From positions 927,129 to 955,781 of the forward strand of contig BJOX01000120.1 in the NCBI GenBank assembly GCA_009731375.1: a DNA stretch of 28,653 nt, in the 5' to 3' direction. Below are positions 1 to 9,434 of this stretch, piece by piece. The first letter of the stretch is position 1, and each line of letters starts with the position of its first letter. The notes beneath the pieces were generated by a model. The model saw only the letters and a list, made by a program, of their open reading frames with translations, had not been told where the DNA came from and did not search any database. Origin of the DNA: Paulinella micropora. Its lineage: Eukaryota; Cercozoa; Imbricatea; Euglyphida. The position numbers were made by a program, and so were the translations under genes.

Positions 1-324
1 AATTTAGATTAAATGTAAGAGAACAGCCTTCACTCTTAAGAAAAGTTATTATAAAAATCATTGTGCTGGGACTGATTATCCATTGCAAGGTTTTCCTCGG
101 AAGATTCCGCGCCCTCAAACCCATGACCCTCGTTGTATAACAAAACAGGCGAATCTAGTGGTGGGAGAGTGCTAAGATCGTCGTGTTCTGATAGTGAAGC
201 GTTCTTTGGCTGGCAACTCATCATGAGCGACACGATCTGCTGCTGCTCTGGTAATGTGCGCGCTTGACTGTGCGGACCCGTCGGGGTGCTGCTTTGCCTG
301 CGGACCCCAACCGAGGGAAGAGGA

Positions 325-790
325 CGGTTGCGGTGGCTGTGCGGTCGGGGCTGCTGCTGATGACTGTGCGGCCGAGGGCTGTGTGGCCCAGGCGGTCGGG
401 GCTGCTGCTGATGACTGCGCGGCCGAGGGCTGTGTGGCCCAGGCGGTCGGGGCTGCTGCTGATGACTGTGCGGCCGAGGGCTGTGTGGCTGAGGCTGTGT
501 GGCCCAGGCGGTCGGGGCTGCTGCTGATGAATATGCGGCCGAGGGCTGTGTGGCCCAGGCGGTCGGGGCTGATGACTGTGCGGCCGAGGGCTGTGTGGCC
601 CAGACGGTCGGTAATTGGGTCGCCGGGGCTGCTGCTGATGACTGTGCGGCCGAGGGCTGTGTGGCCCAGGCGGTCGGTGGACGGGCGGCCGGGGCTGCTG
701 GTGATGACTGTGCGGCCGAGGGCTGTGTGGCCCAGGCGGCCGGGGCTGCTTCTGATGACTGTGCGGCCCAGGCGGTCCGTGGGAGGGAGG
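325..790. repeat. 51-bp GC-rich minisatellite
   Basis: About eight to nine imperfect copies of a 51-bp unit containing GGCTGTGTGGCCCAGGCGGT. 51 bp equals 17 codons, so it encodes a 17-residue repeat in the minus-strand gene. Some copies have lost or gained 9-15 bp or odd base numbers, which switches the reading frame inside the array. Several frames on both strands stay open through it. Confidence 0.9.
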
Positions 791-815
791 TTTGGGCGGG
801 CGGGTTCCAGGGGCC

Positions 816-895
816 AGAAGAAGAAGAAGAAGAAGAAGAAGAAGAAGAAGAAGAAGAAGAAGAAGAAGAAGAAGAAGAAGAAGAAGAAGAAGAAG
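816..895. repeat. (AGA)n trinucleotide tract
   Basis: About 26 uninterrupted AGA units. On the minus strand they are read in frame as a polyserine run of the gene spanning 36-3160. Confidence 0.95.
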
Positions 896-3178
896 CAAAA
901 GAAGACGACCAAGGCCGCACAGGAGCAGGGCCGCCCCACCGATGATTAGGATGATACTGGGGCCGCGCGGTCGTGGAGGAATGGCGCGACGCGTCCGGAT
1001 TGTCCCAGTCCGACGACGCACAGTGCCAGTCATCAGGCTTCTGGGATGACCGCGGCCGCCCCCTGCCGCCCGCAACTCCGTATAATGGCTTGGTCTGCTT
1101 GGCAGGGCGTCGCCCGTTCTGGGCGCGCCGCCTCTTGATTGGGCTGTCGTAGCTTTCTTGTTCGTCGTCTTCGTCGTAGAAGGAGTTCCATTCATCCGTA
1201 AGCTCCCGCTTCGTCTTGCGGCGCTGAGCGGGCTTGGGCTGCACTGCGGCGCGCTGCTTGGGCAGCTTATACTCGTCCAGGATCCTCACCACATCGCCCG
1301 TGAACCTCCTCAGGCGCTGCGGCAAGTCTTTGGGCGCAAACGTCCACTCGCATTCATTTTCGTTCGGCAGGCAAGACCCGAGCTCGACCACCGCCTCTGC
1401 TGGCGGTTTCTTGTTGCACTCTTGCGTCAGCATGCATTCCGCCGTGAGTGAGAAGTCGGTGCAAATCAGGGACGACACCCGCCCCTGCGTCAGCCTGCTG
1501 ACGATCCCGCGCCTGAAGCCGGGGATCTGGTCCGGAACCGTGGGCAGCACGACCGACAGCGTACCAAACACTGCTCGGCGAACGCCTGGCTGGCCAGCCT
1601 GAGTAGCTCTACTGCGTCTGGGTCCGAGAGCACGAAGGTGCCGAACTGCTGCTGCTGCAGGGGCCACACTGCCACCTTCTGCGGCAGCTTCCAGCTGAGC
1701 GCCAGCGGCTGTAGCGGCTGCTCAAGCTCGAGCACGCCAGTGCCGCAAACCGCCGTTGGCACCGGCGGAGCGGGGACGGCCGCCGCGGAGCCTCCTCCTT
1801 TGAAGCGCAGGGCCGGCAGTTCGTCGTAGCAGCAGATTGTGCGCAGGGACTCGAACCACGACGGGCGGCCGGTGTTGATGTGCGCCACGTCGAATTCCGT
1901 GCGCACACGCCGCGCGTGGCTCTTGTTGCGCAGTACGGTCTGGATCTGCACCTCGCCGACCCAGACCTCGTGCGCGTGCCCCCCCGGCATGAGCGTGCCC
2001 AGCGTATCCTGCAGCGTGGCCATCATAAGCAGGCGCAGCGACTCGTTGCGGAGCTCCGTGGTTGCGGGCGCCAGCCGGGTCAGCTCTTCCGCGCGGGCCC
2101 CCGCGTTCCTTTCCTCGTAGTAAACAAAAGACCACTGGGCCTGGTGCCTGTGCTTGATGGGCTCGGCGTAATCCCTCTTAACATTCAGCGGCGCGCGCGG
2201 CGAAGCACATGCCGCCACCGGCTTGGCCCGGCAAAGGCTCCTCACGGGCAGCGCGTTGGCGGCGGACTGGTGCGAGGCGATAGTGTGCAGCCCCGCCCGG
2301 TCGGGCAGGGCGCACGCGGCCGCGGACGCAGTCGTGACGAAGGCCAACGCCCCCAGGCGCGTTATCAGCCGTGTCTGCCAGGCGGGGTGGGCCGTGAGCG
2401 CGTCGAAGCAACTTTTGACGTGCTGGTCACAGTCGTAGTCCAGCACCACGAGCTTGGCGCCGCTGGTGCTGGCCAGGCAGAACTGTGCTAGGCTGCCGGC
2501 CAGCGCAGCGGGTGCACTGTCTGAACCGATGATGATGTCGATGAGGCAGCCGGCCGCGTCGGCCGCGTCCGGCGGCGAATGTGTCCACCTCAATTGTTTG
2601 CGAAACGGGAGCAGCTGGGCGCCCGACAGCGACAGGGCACGCGCGCCGCCGCGCAGCAGCAGCAATGGAGGAGAGTCCGCGCACAGAAGTCGGGCCCTGA
2701 GCTGCACGCCGCGCTTGTACCAAGACCGGTCCAGGACTGCACGGGCCAGCGTTCCGGCCGATGATGCAACTGCCAGCGCGCCGGCCCCCGACCAGAACCG
2801 CTGCGCCGCTCCGTCCAAACCGACCAGCAGGGAGTTGTCGTCAACGTCCTCGAGCTCGGCCGTGGCCGGGCCGTGGCCGGCCGAGACAGACATCAGCGTG
2901 GCAGTCAGTGTGTACCAGAGGCTCAGGAGGCAGAAGATTTCTTCTTCTGTCTGGCAGCGGGCCCAGAACGGTCCCGGCGAGCCGGCCAGCACTGCCTGGT
3001 ACAGATTGCGGGCCGCGCCCAGGTCTCAGACATTTGCAGGAAACGCGTCCGACAGCAGCTTCTCGACGATCGTCAGGCCGCGCGCCGCGCCCTCCAGGCC
3101 GCGCGGCAGCACGGTGGTCACCTTGAGCAGCAGCACACACGCGCGCCTGCGAGCACGTGCTGCGCAGCAGCGCGGAGG

Positions 3179-5010
3179 ATGGCCACGGCCGCAGCCAGCA
3201 AGAGATAGGCTTGCAGCTGCTGGAGCACAATCAGACCGACGAGGGCCTGGCGTGGCTGCGACAGAAAGGCGCAGTTGCAGAAAGGCGCAGTTTACGTTGT
3301 TTCACCGCCTGGAAGACGACGCCGAGGCTGAGCGCTTCCGCCAGGCGGCGCTGGAAGCCGGGTATGCAGAGGCCTGCCTGGAAGAGGCCGAGGGCTTGTG
3401 CTACGGAGACTGGCACCGGGCCAAATGCGGCTTCAAATTGCTGCTGCAGGCCCTGGCACACACGGGCCAAGAGTGTTGCGAAACAGAACCCTGCCCCGTG
3501 GCAGCCCTAGCCCGCGACCAGTGGCGTGACGAACTACTACTAGCGCTTGACCACCCGGAAAGTCTCGACGAGCCCCGCTTCTTACGCTTCTTGGAAAAGG
3601 CGGAGCAGAGAGTTCCGGGCAACGCCATGACTGCTTACATTTTAGCGCAAATGTACTGGCGGAAAAAGGGACGTTCGCGGGCGCTAGTTACGTTGCGACG
3701 CGCGATTTCGCTGCTGACGGCTTCGCGCGACGAGTTGCGCGCGGCTTGGCAGTCGGAGCTAGCGCACAGGCTGCTGCGCCTGGCCTACCTCTGCAAGCAC
3801 GGCGCCTCGCCCGGCGGGCACCGCCAAGCCCGCGCGTGGGAAGCCGAGGCCGCGGAGCTCTTGCAGCAGCTGCCCCAGCCGGGCTACTCCGACCTGTACG
3901 AGCTAGGCGTGTGCTGGGTGCTGGGCCGCGGCGTGGCCCAACATTTTGCGCGGGGCGTCGCGGCGCTAGAGCGGGCGGTCGCCCGCGCTAGGCCCTTCGC
4001 GGGGCAGCACCTGGCCGCGTACAGGCTCGGTTGTCTGTACCTGTCGGGGGTGCGCGCTGCCGGTTGACAAGCGCCGGGCCTGGTCTCTGTTCTGGTCTAC
4101 AACAAATGGGGGTGAGGAGCCCGACGGCACGGGTCTGCCGAGATTTTTGCACGAGCTGCGCCTCGGCGAATGGGACAATGCGGACAACTGGGCCCACTTT
4201 GGGTCAAGACCGTACTACTCTAGCCATTTCTTAGCGGTCGCCTTGTTCGAGCTTGGCCGGCTGTGCGTGGCGCCCTGGCGGCACAGGCTACGCGGCGGCA
4301 AATGGGACAATGCGGACGAGGGGCCGTGGTGTTCGTTCGAGGGCAGAGATATCGTGTTGCTGTTCTCGCTGGCGGCTACGCTGGCTGAGCCTGGGATTTG
4401 CTATAATGACGACTTTTTCTTGGCCAGCCAGTACGACCCCCTGACTCACCTGTACACGATCGCGGAAGACAACGAAGTTTCGGAAGACATGTTCGAATGG
4501 ACCAAGCTACACAGAGGACGCCTGAGTTGCGCGGGCCCCAGCTGCGAGCTGTGCGGGGGAGGGGTCGCGCGGAAGCAGTGTGAGAAGGCGGCCGTCCTGG
4601 CTAGGGCGGAGCAAGAGCACCGCGCCGCCAGCCGCGCGGTAGCGAGCTGGCTACAGAGCTCCACAATCAGGCCCGCAGACCTTACCGCGGACGAAACGAA
4701 GCGCGCAACAGCGCAGTGCGAGCGCCTGGCAGCCGCCGGCGATGCGTACGCGCAGGGCATCCTGAGGCTCTACGTGTGCGGGGCCGACAAACTCCGTTGG
4801 CTGCGCTTGTCCGCGCGCGGCGAGAACCATGGCTTGCGTTTGGACGTGCGCTGGTAACTGGGCGTGGACCTGTGGATGTCGCCTGTCCGCGCTGCTACCG
4901 AGGCAGAACGCGCCTTGCTGCAGCTGGAAGCGATGCAGTGCTTTGAGCAAGTAGCGAGCGAGCGCACACAGCTGGCCCGCAACAGCCTGGGCAGCCCGCA
5001 CACCATCTAA
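3179..5010 (+). pseudogene. Sel1-like repeat protein gene, interrupted
   Basis: Sel1 repeats are TPR-like helical pairs that act as protein-interaction scaffolds. Typical Sel1 signatures are visible: AYILAQMYWRKKG near 3630, YELGVCWVLGRGVAQHFARG near 3897 (the L-G-x(6)-G-x-G-V pattern), AYRLGCLYLSGV near 4018 and AQGILRLYVCGADKLRWLRL near 4750. An internal doublet repeats WDNAD (near 4170 and 4303). The ATG at 3179 is a plausible start but needs a frame change near 3205. Further frame changes lie near 3270-3290, beside a 16-bp tandem duplication at 3260-3292, and near 4045-4065 by a G5 run. A TAA at 4855-4857 sits in a frame that then stays open to a TAA at 5008-5010. No signal peptide or membrane segment is seen. 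It is divergent from the gene on the left and convergent with the RING gene on the right. The Sel1 assignment is fairly secure; host or viral origin is not settled. Confidence 0.6.
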
Positions 5011-5403
5011 GACACGAAGAGAACTGTTGCCAGTTTTTTAAATTAAAGAACTCGTGCCTTTTTTTTAAACAGGTTCGCCGCTCAGCAGGTCGTCGGGCCC
5101 TCCTCTTTTTATTTTTTTGTCTCTCTTGCCAAGAGTTGTGTTTTTTTTTCGACTGCTTTGGCAGTGGCTCGACGAAAGCCCCCCCCCCGGATAAGACCTG
5201 CTTTTCTTTTTTTTTTGTGTTTTTATCCAAACTTAGCAAATTCATTACGAGCTCCCCTCTTCCTCCCCCCTCCTCCTTTGTCTGGGGGAAAGGCGGGCTG
5301 GCGGGCTTTTTTTTGTTGTTTTAATTCAAAGTTTTTGTCAAACATTTCTATCGCTCATAGTCCTGTTCACCACCCTCCCACACTTTTTTTTTCTTCCGAC
5401 GGT
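5011..5403. other. Convergent intergenic spacer with T-runs
   Basis: Separates the 3' ends of the Sel1 gene and the RING gene. It holds several runs of 7-9 T (for example near 5059, 5110 and 5139), an AATTAAA close to the Sel1 stop (poly(A)-signal-like) and C/T-rich stretches. No gene is seen. Confidence 0.6.
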
Positions 5404-6526
5404 TCAGATGGGAGCCACGAATTCTCTGATTGCCTGCCTACACAAGGGGCAGCGCGCGAGCTGTGCAGCGCAGTCGGCGCAGACCCGGGCGTGTGCGCAG
5501 GGGAAAAACACTACCAGAGGTCCGTTTCTTGGCAGTGCTCGTTCAGGCAAACCGCGCAGAGCTGCCCGTCCTCCTCGACGTTTGCCAACACAGCCCGGCT
5601 TTTCTTTTCTTTGCGCCGCAGGCAGCGGAGGTGTACTTTCGCTCTCTTGCAAAGTGAGCGGGTGTCGCGCAGCTTGTTTTCTAAGACGGCTAGCTCCTGC
5701 CGCGCGCGGGCGGCCGCGGCGGTTAGCCTCGTGTTCTCGCGCCGCAGCGCCTTCCCGGACTCCTCCGCGGCGGCTAGCTCCCTCTTGCAGTCTGTCGCCC
5801 GGCGCCGCGAGACGGCTGCCTCCCTCTCGCAGTCTTCGCAGCCTTCGCAGCCCCCCAACCTTCGCGGCGGCGGCCGTTCTTCTTCATCCTCGTACTCGTC
5901 GATGAGAAACGAACCGTCGCTGTCGTCGCTGTCCTCGTCATCTTCGCTGTCCTCGCTGTCGCTGTCCTCGCTGTCGTCACACGGCGAACGAAGCGGCCGG
6001 CGGGCCGGATCCCAGAACGAATACAGCCGGTCGACCAGCTGGGCGGGCCGCCCACAGTTGACCAACCGTCGACTGTGCGGCATGTCCCCCCAGTCGTGCA
6101 GCCAATCTCTTTCCAGCGAGGCACCCGCCTGCACCAGCAGGCCGGCCAGGCACAGAGCCGGCGGGATCGCCGGCACCTTGACCCCCCCGGCGCCCGTGCC
6201 GTTGTCGTCCCCAAGGATGCACGCCCCGGCCAGCGCCATCTCCAGCAGCGCCTGATTGTGCGCACGGTCCGTCTGCTGCTGCAGAAAAAACTTGAGCAAG
6301 ACCGGGGACTGGCCCGCGACGGCCGCCGCGGCCCAAACGCAGTCGGAAAGCTGCAACAACTCTTTTTTTCTTTCGCCTCGAGCAGTATGGCAAACAAATC
6401 TCGGCGACCCAGCCCCAGCAGCGCCGCGTTCAGGATCGCCACCACGTCGCACGCCTCCCGGAAGCTCCGGGAGGCGCAAGTGCGCACCTCTAGCTTAACC
6501 ACCCTCAGCTGTTCCAGCAACAACAT
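5404..6526 (-). pseudogene. RING-finger protein with acidic and coiled-coil regions, frameshifted
   Basis: Probable E3 ubiquitin-ligase-type protein of about 370 residues. In order: an N-terminal helical region (start MLLLEQLRVVKLEV), a middle globular part, an acidic Ser/Asp/Glu tract near 5905-5985, a charged coiled coil near 5650-5850 (KRELAAAEESGKALRRENTR), and a C-terminal C3HC4 RING. The RING's first pair is CAVC (near 5560); its remaining ligands are in CAHARVCADC and CPLC (near 5430-5505). Two breaks split it: one at a T7 homopolymer (6363-6369, plus strand), one within the RING around 5505-5545, so no single frame holds all eight zinc ligands. C-terminal RINGs of this layout occur in IAP-like and many viral proteins; the substrate is unknown. 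It starts immediately after the stop of the upstream minus-strand ORF (TAGATG) and may be the second half of one gene. Confidence 0.6.
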
Positions 6527-7183
6527 CTAAAAAGGAAACACCTTGTACACCTTGTGTTCCTTTTGCCCCCGGAACATCTTCAGCCCGAGCAGCACCTTCG
6601 TCAGCGGCCGCGGCGACGGGTAACTGGCATTGCGCAGTGTCTGCCACACCCGCCCCACGGCGCCCAGCCAGCAGACCCAAGTGCTGGCGACTGTCGGGCG
6701 GGAGCTGTCCCCGGCCTGGCTCACCAGCGACGACACGGGAGCTAGCTCAGCGCGGGTTGTCAATCTGTTGGGGCCCGACAGCAGCCCCAGCACAGTCTTT
6801 GCCACCAGCTGACAATTTGCGTCAATGCCACAGTCCAGGCGTTTGACAGTCGCCCACAACACCTGCAACGCCGCCGCGTCGGCCCCGGCGGCCGCCAGCT
6901 GGCCGTACAGCAAAAACAAGTCTTGGGCCACGGGGCCACTGTTGTCGCCCGACAGTCGCGCTTTGTTTCTCGCCTCAGACCTCAGACATTGCAGCACCTG
7001 CTCCGTCGCCGCCACGTCGCCGTTCCGAACAAAGAAATCCAGAAAACGCAGAAAAACACCCTGGCAGGCATTGCTCTGCAAGAAAAAAGACAGGTTGCCG
7101 CGGTCAACCTCGCACGGGTCCTGGTCGATGTTAACCCACCTCGCGCTGCGCTCACCGGACTGTTCGCTTGGCAGTGCTGCCAT
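6527..7183 (-). CDS. Helical protein of unknown function, joined to the RING gene
   Basis: A 218-residue ORF from ATG at 7183 to TAG at 6527-6529. The protein looks all-helical with repeated Leu/Ala amphipathic helices (VFLRFLDFFVRNGDVAATEQ, LLYGQLAAAGADAAALQVLW), as in alpha-solenoids. No catalytic motif, signal peptide or membrane span is seen. The frame continues across the TAG directly into the ATG at 6526, and the downstream N-terminus looks like more of the same helical material, so the two may once have been one protein ending in the RING. Alternatively they are two adjacent genes with an abutting stop/start. Upstream is a homopolymer-rich spacer. Confidence 0.55.
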   Translation of the reverse strand: MAALPSEQSGERSARWVNIDQDPCEVDRGNLSFFLQSNACQGVFLRFLDFFVRNGDVAATEQVLQCLRSEARNKARLSGDNSGPVAQDLFLLYGQLAAAGADAAALQVLWATVKRLDCGIDANCQLVAKTVLGLLSGPNRLTTRAELAPVSSLVSQAGDSSRPTVASTWVCWLGAVGRVWQTLRNASYPSPRPLTKVLLGLKMFRGQKEHKVYKVFPF

Positions 7184-7295
7184 CCCCTCCGCCCTCCCTT
7201 TTTTGGACTCCCCCCCCCTCCTTTTTTTTTGTTGTTCTACACCGTTCTTGTTTTTTTTTCGGGGGGGGGGGGGACAGGAAACGGGGAACGGGGGG

Positions 7296-7305
7296 NNNNN
7301 NNNNN
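7296..7305. other. Assembly gap (N10)
   Basis: Ten N within a G/C-homopolymer stretch; the true gap size is unknown. Confidence 0.99.
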
Positions 7306-7512
7306 GGAGGGAAACGGGGAGGGGAGAGAGAGAGAGAAAAACAAATGGCCCCCCCCCCCCCCGTTCCCTCAATTGCGCAACCCCAATGTTTGGCCTCATT
7401 GCGCAACCCCCATGTTGCAAAAAAACGCGAGGGTTGGAAAAAGGGTGGAGGCGGGGGGGCCATGTGTTTCCCCCCGACTACCTTCCCCCCCCCCCCCTCA
7501 GGCAATCGATCA

Positions 7513-7603
7513 CACACAACCTTGCACAACCTTGCAGACTATTACACACAACCTTGCACACAACCTTGCAGACAATTACACACAACCTTGCAGACAATTA
7601 CAT
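7513..7603. repeat. 22-bp short tandem repeat
   Basis: Four imperfect copies of a unit like ACACAACCTTGCAGACAATT, some shortened to ACAACCTTGC. Intergenic. Confidence 0.85.
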
Positions 7604-7910
7604 GTAGAAAGTCACCACAATCACCTCCAATATTTTTTTCTTGTGCCGATACGTCTGTGTCTAAGTGTTTTCTTTTGCTGTAAAAAAAGTTGTATGTGTT
7701 GTCCCTGCCCTTTCTGTGCATGTGTGTGGCGCTAAATTTATCTGTAGGTCTAGGTTGGGGGGTAATTGACGCGTGAAATCACAATTGTGACGTACGCGCA
7801 AGAAAACATACCGGAACCAAAAAAAAAAAAAGAAAGAAAGAAAGAAAAAGCAAAGCCCAACTTTTTGTTGTTGTTGTTGTTGTGTGTTGGCAAACGTAGG
7901 AGCTCGATCC

Positions 7911-8207
7911 ATGGCGCAAACCCTTACCGATCGCGGCCGCAGAGCGATTCGTCGCCAGGCCCAAGAAGCTGCCACTGTCAGGAAAAAGTCGGCCTAGCGA
8001 TCTCGCGTAGTTCCTGGCCCCGGGGATGCATCCGGAAGCGCTATCAGCAGCAGGAAGAAGTTGTTCGTCAGGGGGAGGCTGCCTGCAGCAGCCACGAAGG
8101 AGAAGTGCCTGGCCAAGAGGACTCTCACGGGTGTCAGAGCACAGCGCTGGCCACCGAGGACGCAGCCGGAAGCGCTACGCAGCCCCAAGCGGAAGTTGCT
8201 CGTTTGA
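7911..8207 (+). pseudogene. Small Arg/Lys-rich ORF with in-frame TAG
   Basis: ATG at 7911 opens 28 codons (MAQTLTDRGRRAIRRQAQEA then TVRKKSA) to a TAG at 7995-7997. The same frame then stays open for 69 codons, rich in Arg and Lys, to a TGA at 8205-8207. Composition is like small DNA- or RNA-binding proteins. An overlapping frame with Gln/Glu-rich composition is also open to the SR gene, and an imperfect internal duplication (two copies of a segment containing CCGGAAGCGCTA, near 8031 and 8166) sits in different frames, so an indel may have scrambled the true frame. Function is not recognised. It could be a 5' exon of the SR gene that follows. Confidence 0.3.
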
Positions 8208-8269
8208 ACCCCACTCAACAACAAACGCAAGCCGCTCGTCGTTCTTCTGAAATATCCTGTTACAAAGAC

Positions 8270-8821
8270 ATGTCTGGCCAGAGACATTATTTTTACCCGA
8301 GCCGGAGCCGCAGCCCAACTCGGAGCCGGAGCCGCAGCCCAACTCAGAGCAGAAGCCGGAGCAGAAGCCGGAGCAGCAGCAGCCACAGCTCAGACTCCTT
8401 CAGCCTCAGCAGTAGCGCCCCGTCGTCGTCACCGAACAGGAACCCGTGGGTCAGCTTGTTGTTTTTTCTCTTTCTTTTTTGTGTATGTTCTCTCTAGGGC
8501 CTGATTTAACCCCCCCCCCCCCTCCTTTAGGCGCACCTTCCTTTTTCTGTGTTTTGTTTTTTGGTTTTTTGGTTTTGTTTTCATTTAGGTACAACGTCGT
8601 CGAGATCGCAACCGCTCGCCTGCGAAAAGCATTCTGGCTACCCCATTGGTGATTTGGGCTTCGACGAGCTCGGCGACGTGGCCTGGGCTACCAAGTACAG
8701 CCTCGACAACTTGATTACTTACTACCACCAAAAGCAAGCGGCCCATGGGTTCACTGACCTCAAAACCCCCATCGGCGAGGAAGGCCCCGTTCGCCTAAAT
8801 CCCGGTAGTGGTGCAAGTTAA
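8270..8821 (+). CDS. SR-type (Arg/Ser-rich) protein, two exons
   Basis: ATG at 8270 begins a short polypeptide with RS dipeptides (SRSRSPTRSRSRSPTQSRSR), encoded by a 24-bp internal repeat, followed by a Ser-rich stretch. RS domains mediate interactions among splicing factors and nucleic-acid-binding proteins and are SR-kinase targets. The exon runs into an intron-like, pyrimidine-rich block; coding resumes at about 8589. There one frame gives RRRDRNRSPAK, and another gives a compact C-terminus (FDELGDVAWATKYSLDNLIT) ending at TAA 8819-8821. The switch occurs near a CCCC run at about 8641. No RRM is visible, so it is not a canonical SR splicing factor. In a virus-like context, RS-rich basic proteins also occur as nucleic-acid-binding virion components; this is inference only. 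Confidence 0.45.
8450..8588 (+). other. Probable spliceosomal intron
   Basis: The donor is GTGGGT (8446) or GTCAGC (8450), followed by a long T/C-rich tract and TTTCATTTAG at 8579-8588. Earlier AGs after TCTCTCT (near 8498) and CCTCCTTT (near 8530) are alternative acceptors. The phase-0 donor at 8450 keeps an Arg-rich frame. Confidence 0.5.
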
Positions 8822-8994
8822 AGCTCATCGAATACATACGCAACACCAGGCTCAAGATCACAGAATGACAAGAAGCGCTAGATCATCTGTGCAACCTGAT
8901 CGGTCACTGTTCTTGTCTTTGAATGATCACCGCCTTTTTTTGACCCCAGCTGACATTTGCCGGACAGTTGCTGACTTTTCTTTTTTCTTGGCTT

Positions 8995-9055
<61 letters not shown>

Positions 9056-9060
9056 CGCGC
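8995..9060. repeat. (CT)n followed by (GC)n
   Basis: About 23 CT dinucleotides directly followed by 10 GC dinucleotides. (GC)n can adopt Z-DNA; no coding role is seen. Confidence 0.95.
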
Positions 9061-9305
9061 TCACGCACATTTAGAACAAAAAAACAGCCAGTCTAATAAA
9101 AATAACACTTTTTTTTCTGCCACTGGTGTCTTGAAGAGTTTTAAACCTTCGGCGGTGTCCGGCCAGGACGGAGAGAAAAAAAGTGTCCAAGATCTTTTGT
9201 TAAAAAAACAACTTACCGGCGGTGTCAATCAAAAGGACCGGGCGGGGGCCTGCTTAGAACGCGCCAGCAGCCCGCGCGGCCGCTACAAGACAAAACCTCC
9301 TCAGA

Positions 9306-9434
9306 ATGCGAGGCTTCCTGGGGCAGGTCGCAGGAGCTTTCTTTGGTAGGCAACATAAGAACGCCCTGTTGAACATGGACCACCAACGGGCTGGGGCTTG
9401 TCTGCCGCACCCGCCTCCGATTAAAAACGGTTAG
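9306..9434 (+). CDS. Possible 42-residue small protein
   Basis: ATG at 9306 to TAG at 9432-9434. The N-terminus is Gly/Phe-rich and hydrophobic (MRGFLGQVAGAFFGRQHKNA), then polar, ending PHPPPIKNG. It converges with the membrane-protein gene so that the two stop codons overlap (TAA of the minus gene at 9431-9433). No homologue is recognised. The tight convergent junction is mild support; its small size is the main caution. The 9061-9305 sequence upstream has no clear gene, although a consensus minus-strand donor GTAAGT lies near 9211-9216. Confidence 0.3.
   Translation: MRGFLGQVAGAFFGRQHKNALLNMDHQRAGACLPHPPPIKNG

Larger units (their letters stand above)
36..3160 (-). pseudogene. Large unknown GC-rich gene, interrupted
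   Basis: Function is not recognised. Two long open segments in different frames, 2992-1490 and 1667-36, read as one protein of roughly 1000 residues with a frame change near 1570-1600. Upstream of 2992 the same frame continues to about 3150 apart from one in-frame TGA at 3027-3029, so the true N-terminus is unclear; the divergent Sel1 gene begins at 3179. The N-terminal two thirds are Ala/Leu-rich and look globular (for example LVVLDYDCDQHVKSCFDAL). The C-terminal third is low-complexity: an acidic stretch EDDEQE, basic KRRRAQNGRRPAK, about 30 consecutive serines from the AGA repeat, then 17-residue Ala/Gln/Ser/Pro repeats, and an acidic tail ending NNFS at a TAA. The repeat changes frame internally, so minisatellite slippage has altered the tail. 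It may be viral, because of its dense divergent context, or host. That it codes is well supported by length; identity is unknown. Confidence 0.5.
7184..7910. other. Low-complexity spacer with assembly gap
   Basis: Divergent spacer between the helical-protein gene (minus) and the basic ORF at 7911 (plus). It has C/G homopolymers up to about 14 bases, an N10 gap (7296-7305), two copies of ATTGCGCAACCCC (near 7371 and 7398), the 22-bp repeats at 7513-7603 and a (TTG)n tract near 7865-7881. Promoters for both flanking genes should lie here, but none is identifiable. No gene is supported. Confidence 0.6.

Noticed and set aside
254-949. Plus-strand frame of Cys/Ala/Asp repeats and polylysine
   Set aside because: Created by the minisatellite and (AGA)n, which stay open in several frames; no non-repeat coding support.
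2454-3270. N-terminal part of a long plus-strand frame reaching into the Sel1 gene
   Set aside because: It lies antisense to the large minus-strand gene and has no Sel1 or other motif; Sel1 similarity begins only after about 3290.
5158-6255. 365-codon plus-strand frame with serine runs
   Set aside because: Antisense of the RING gene; the serine runs mirror its acidic Asp/Ser/Glu tract.
7513-7603. Candidate CRISPR or telomere-like array
   Set aside because: Units are contiguous and imperfect with no unique spacers and no telomere motif; a simple tandem repeat.
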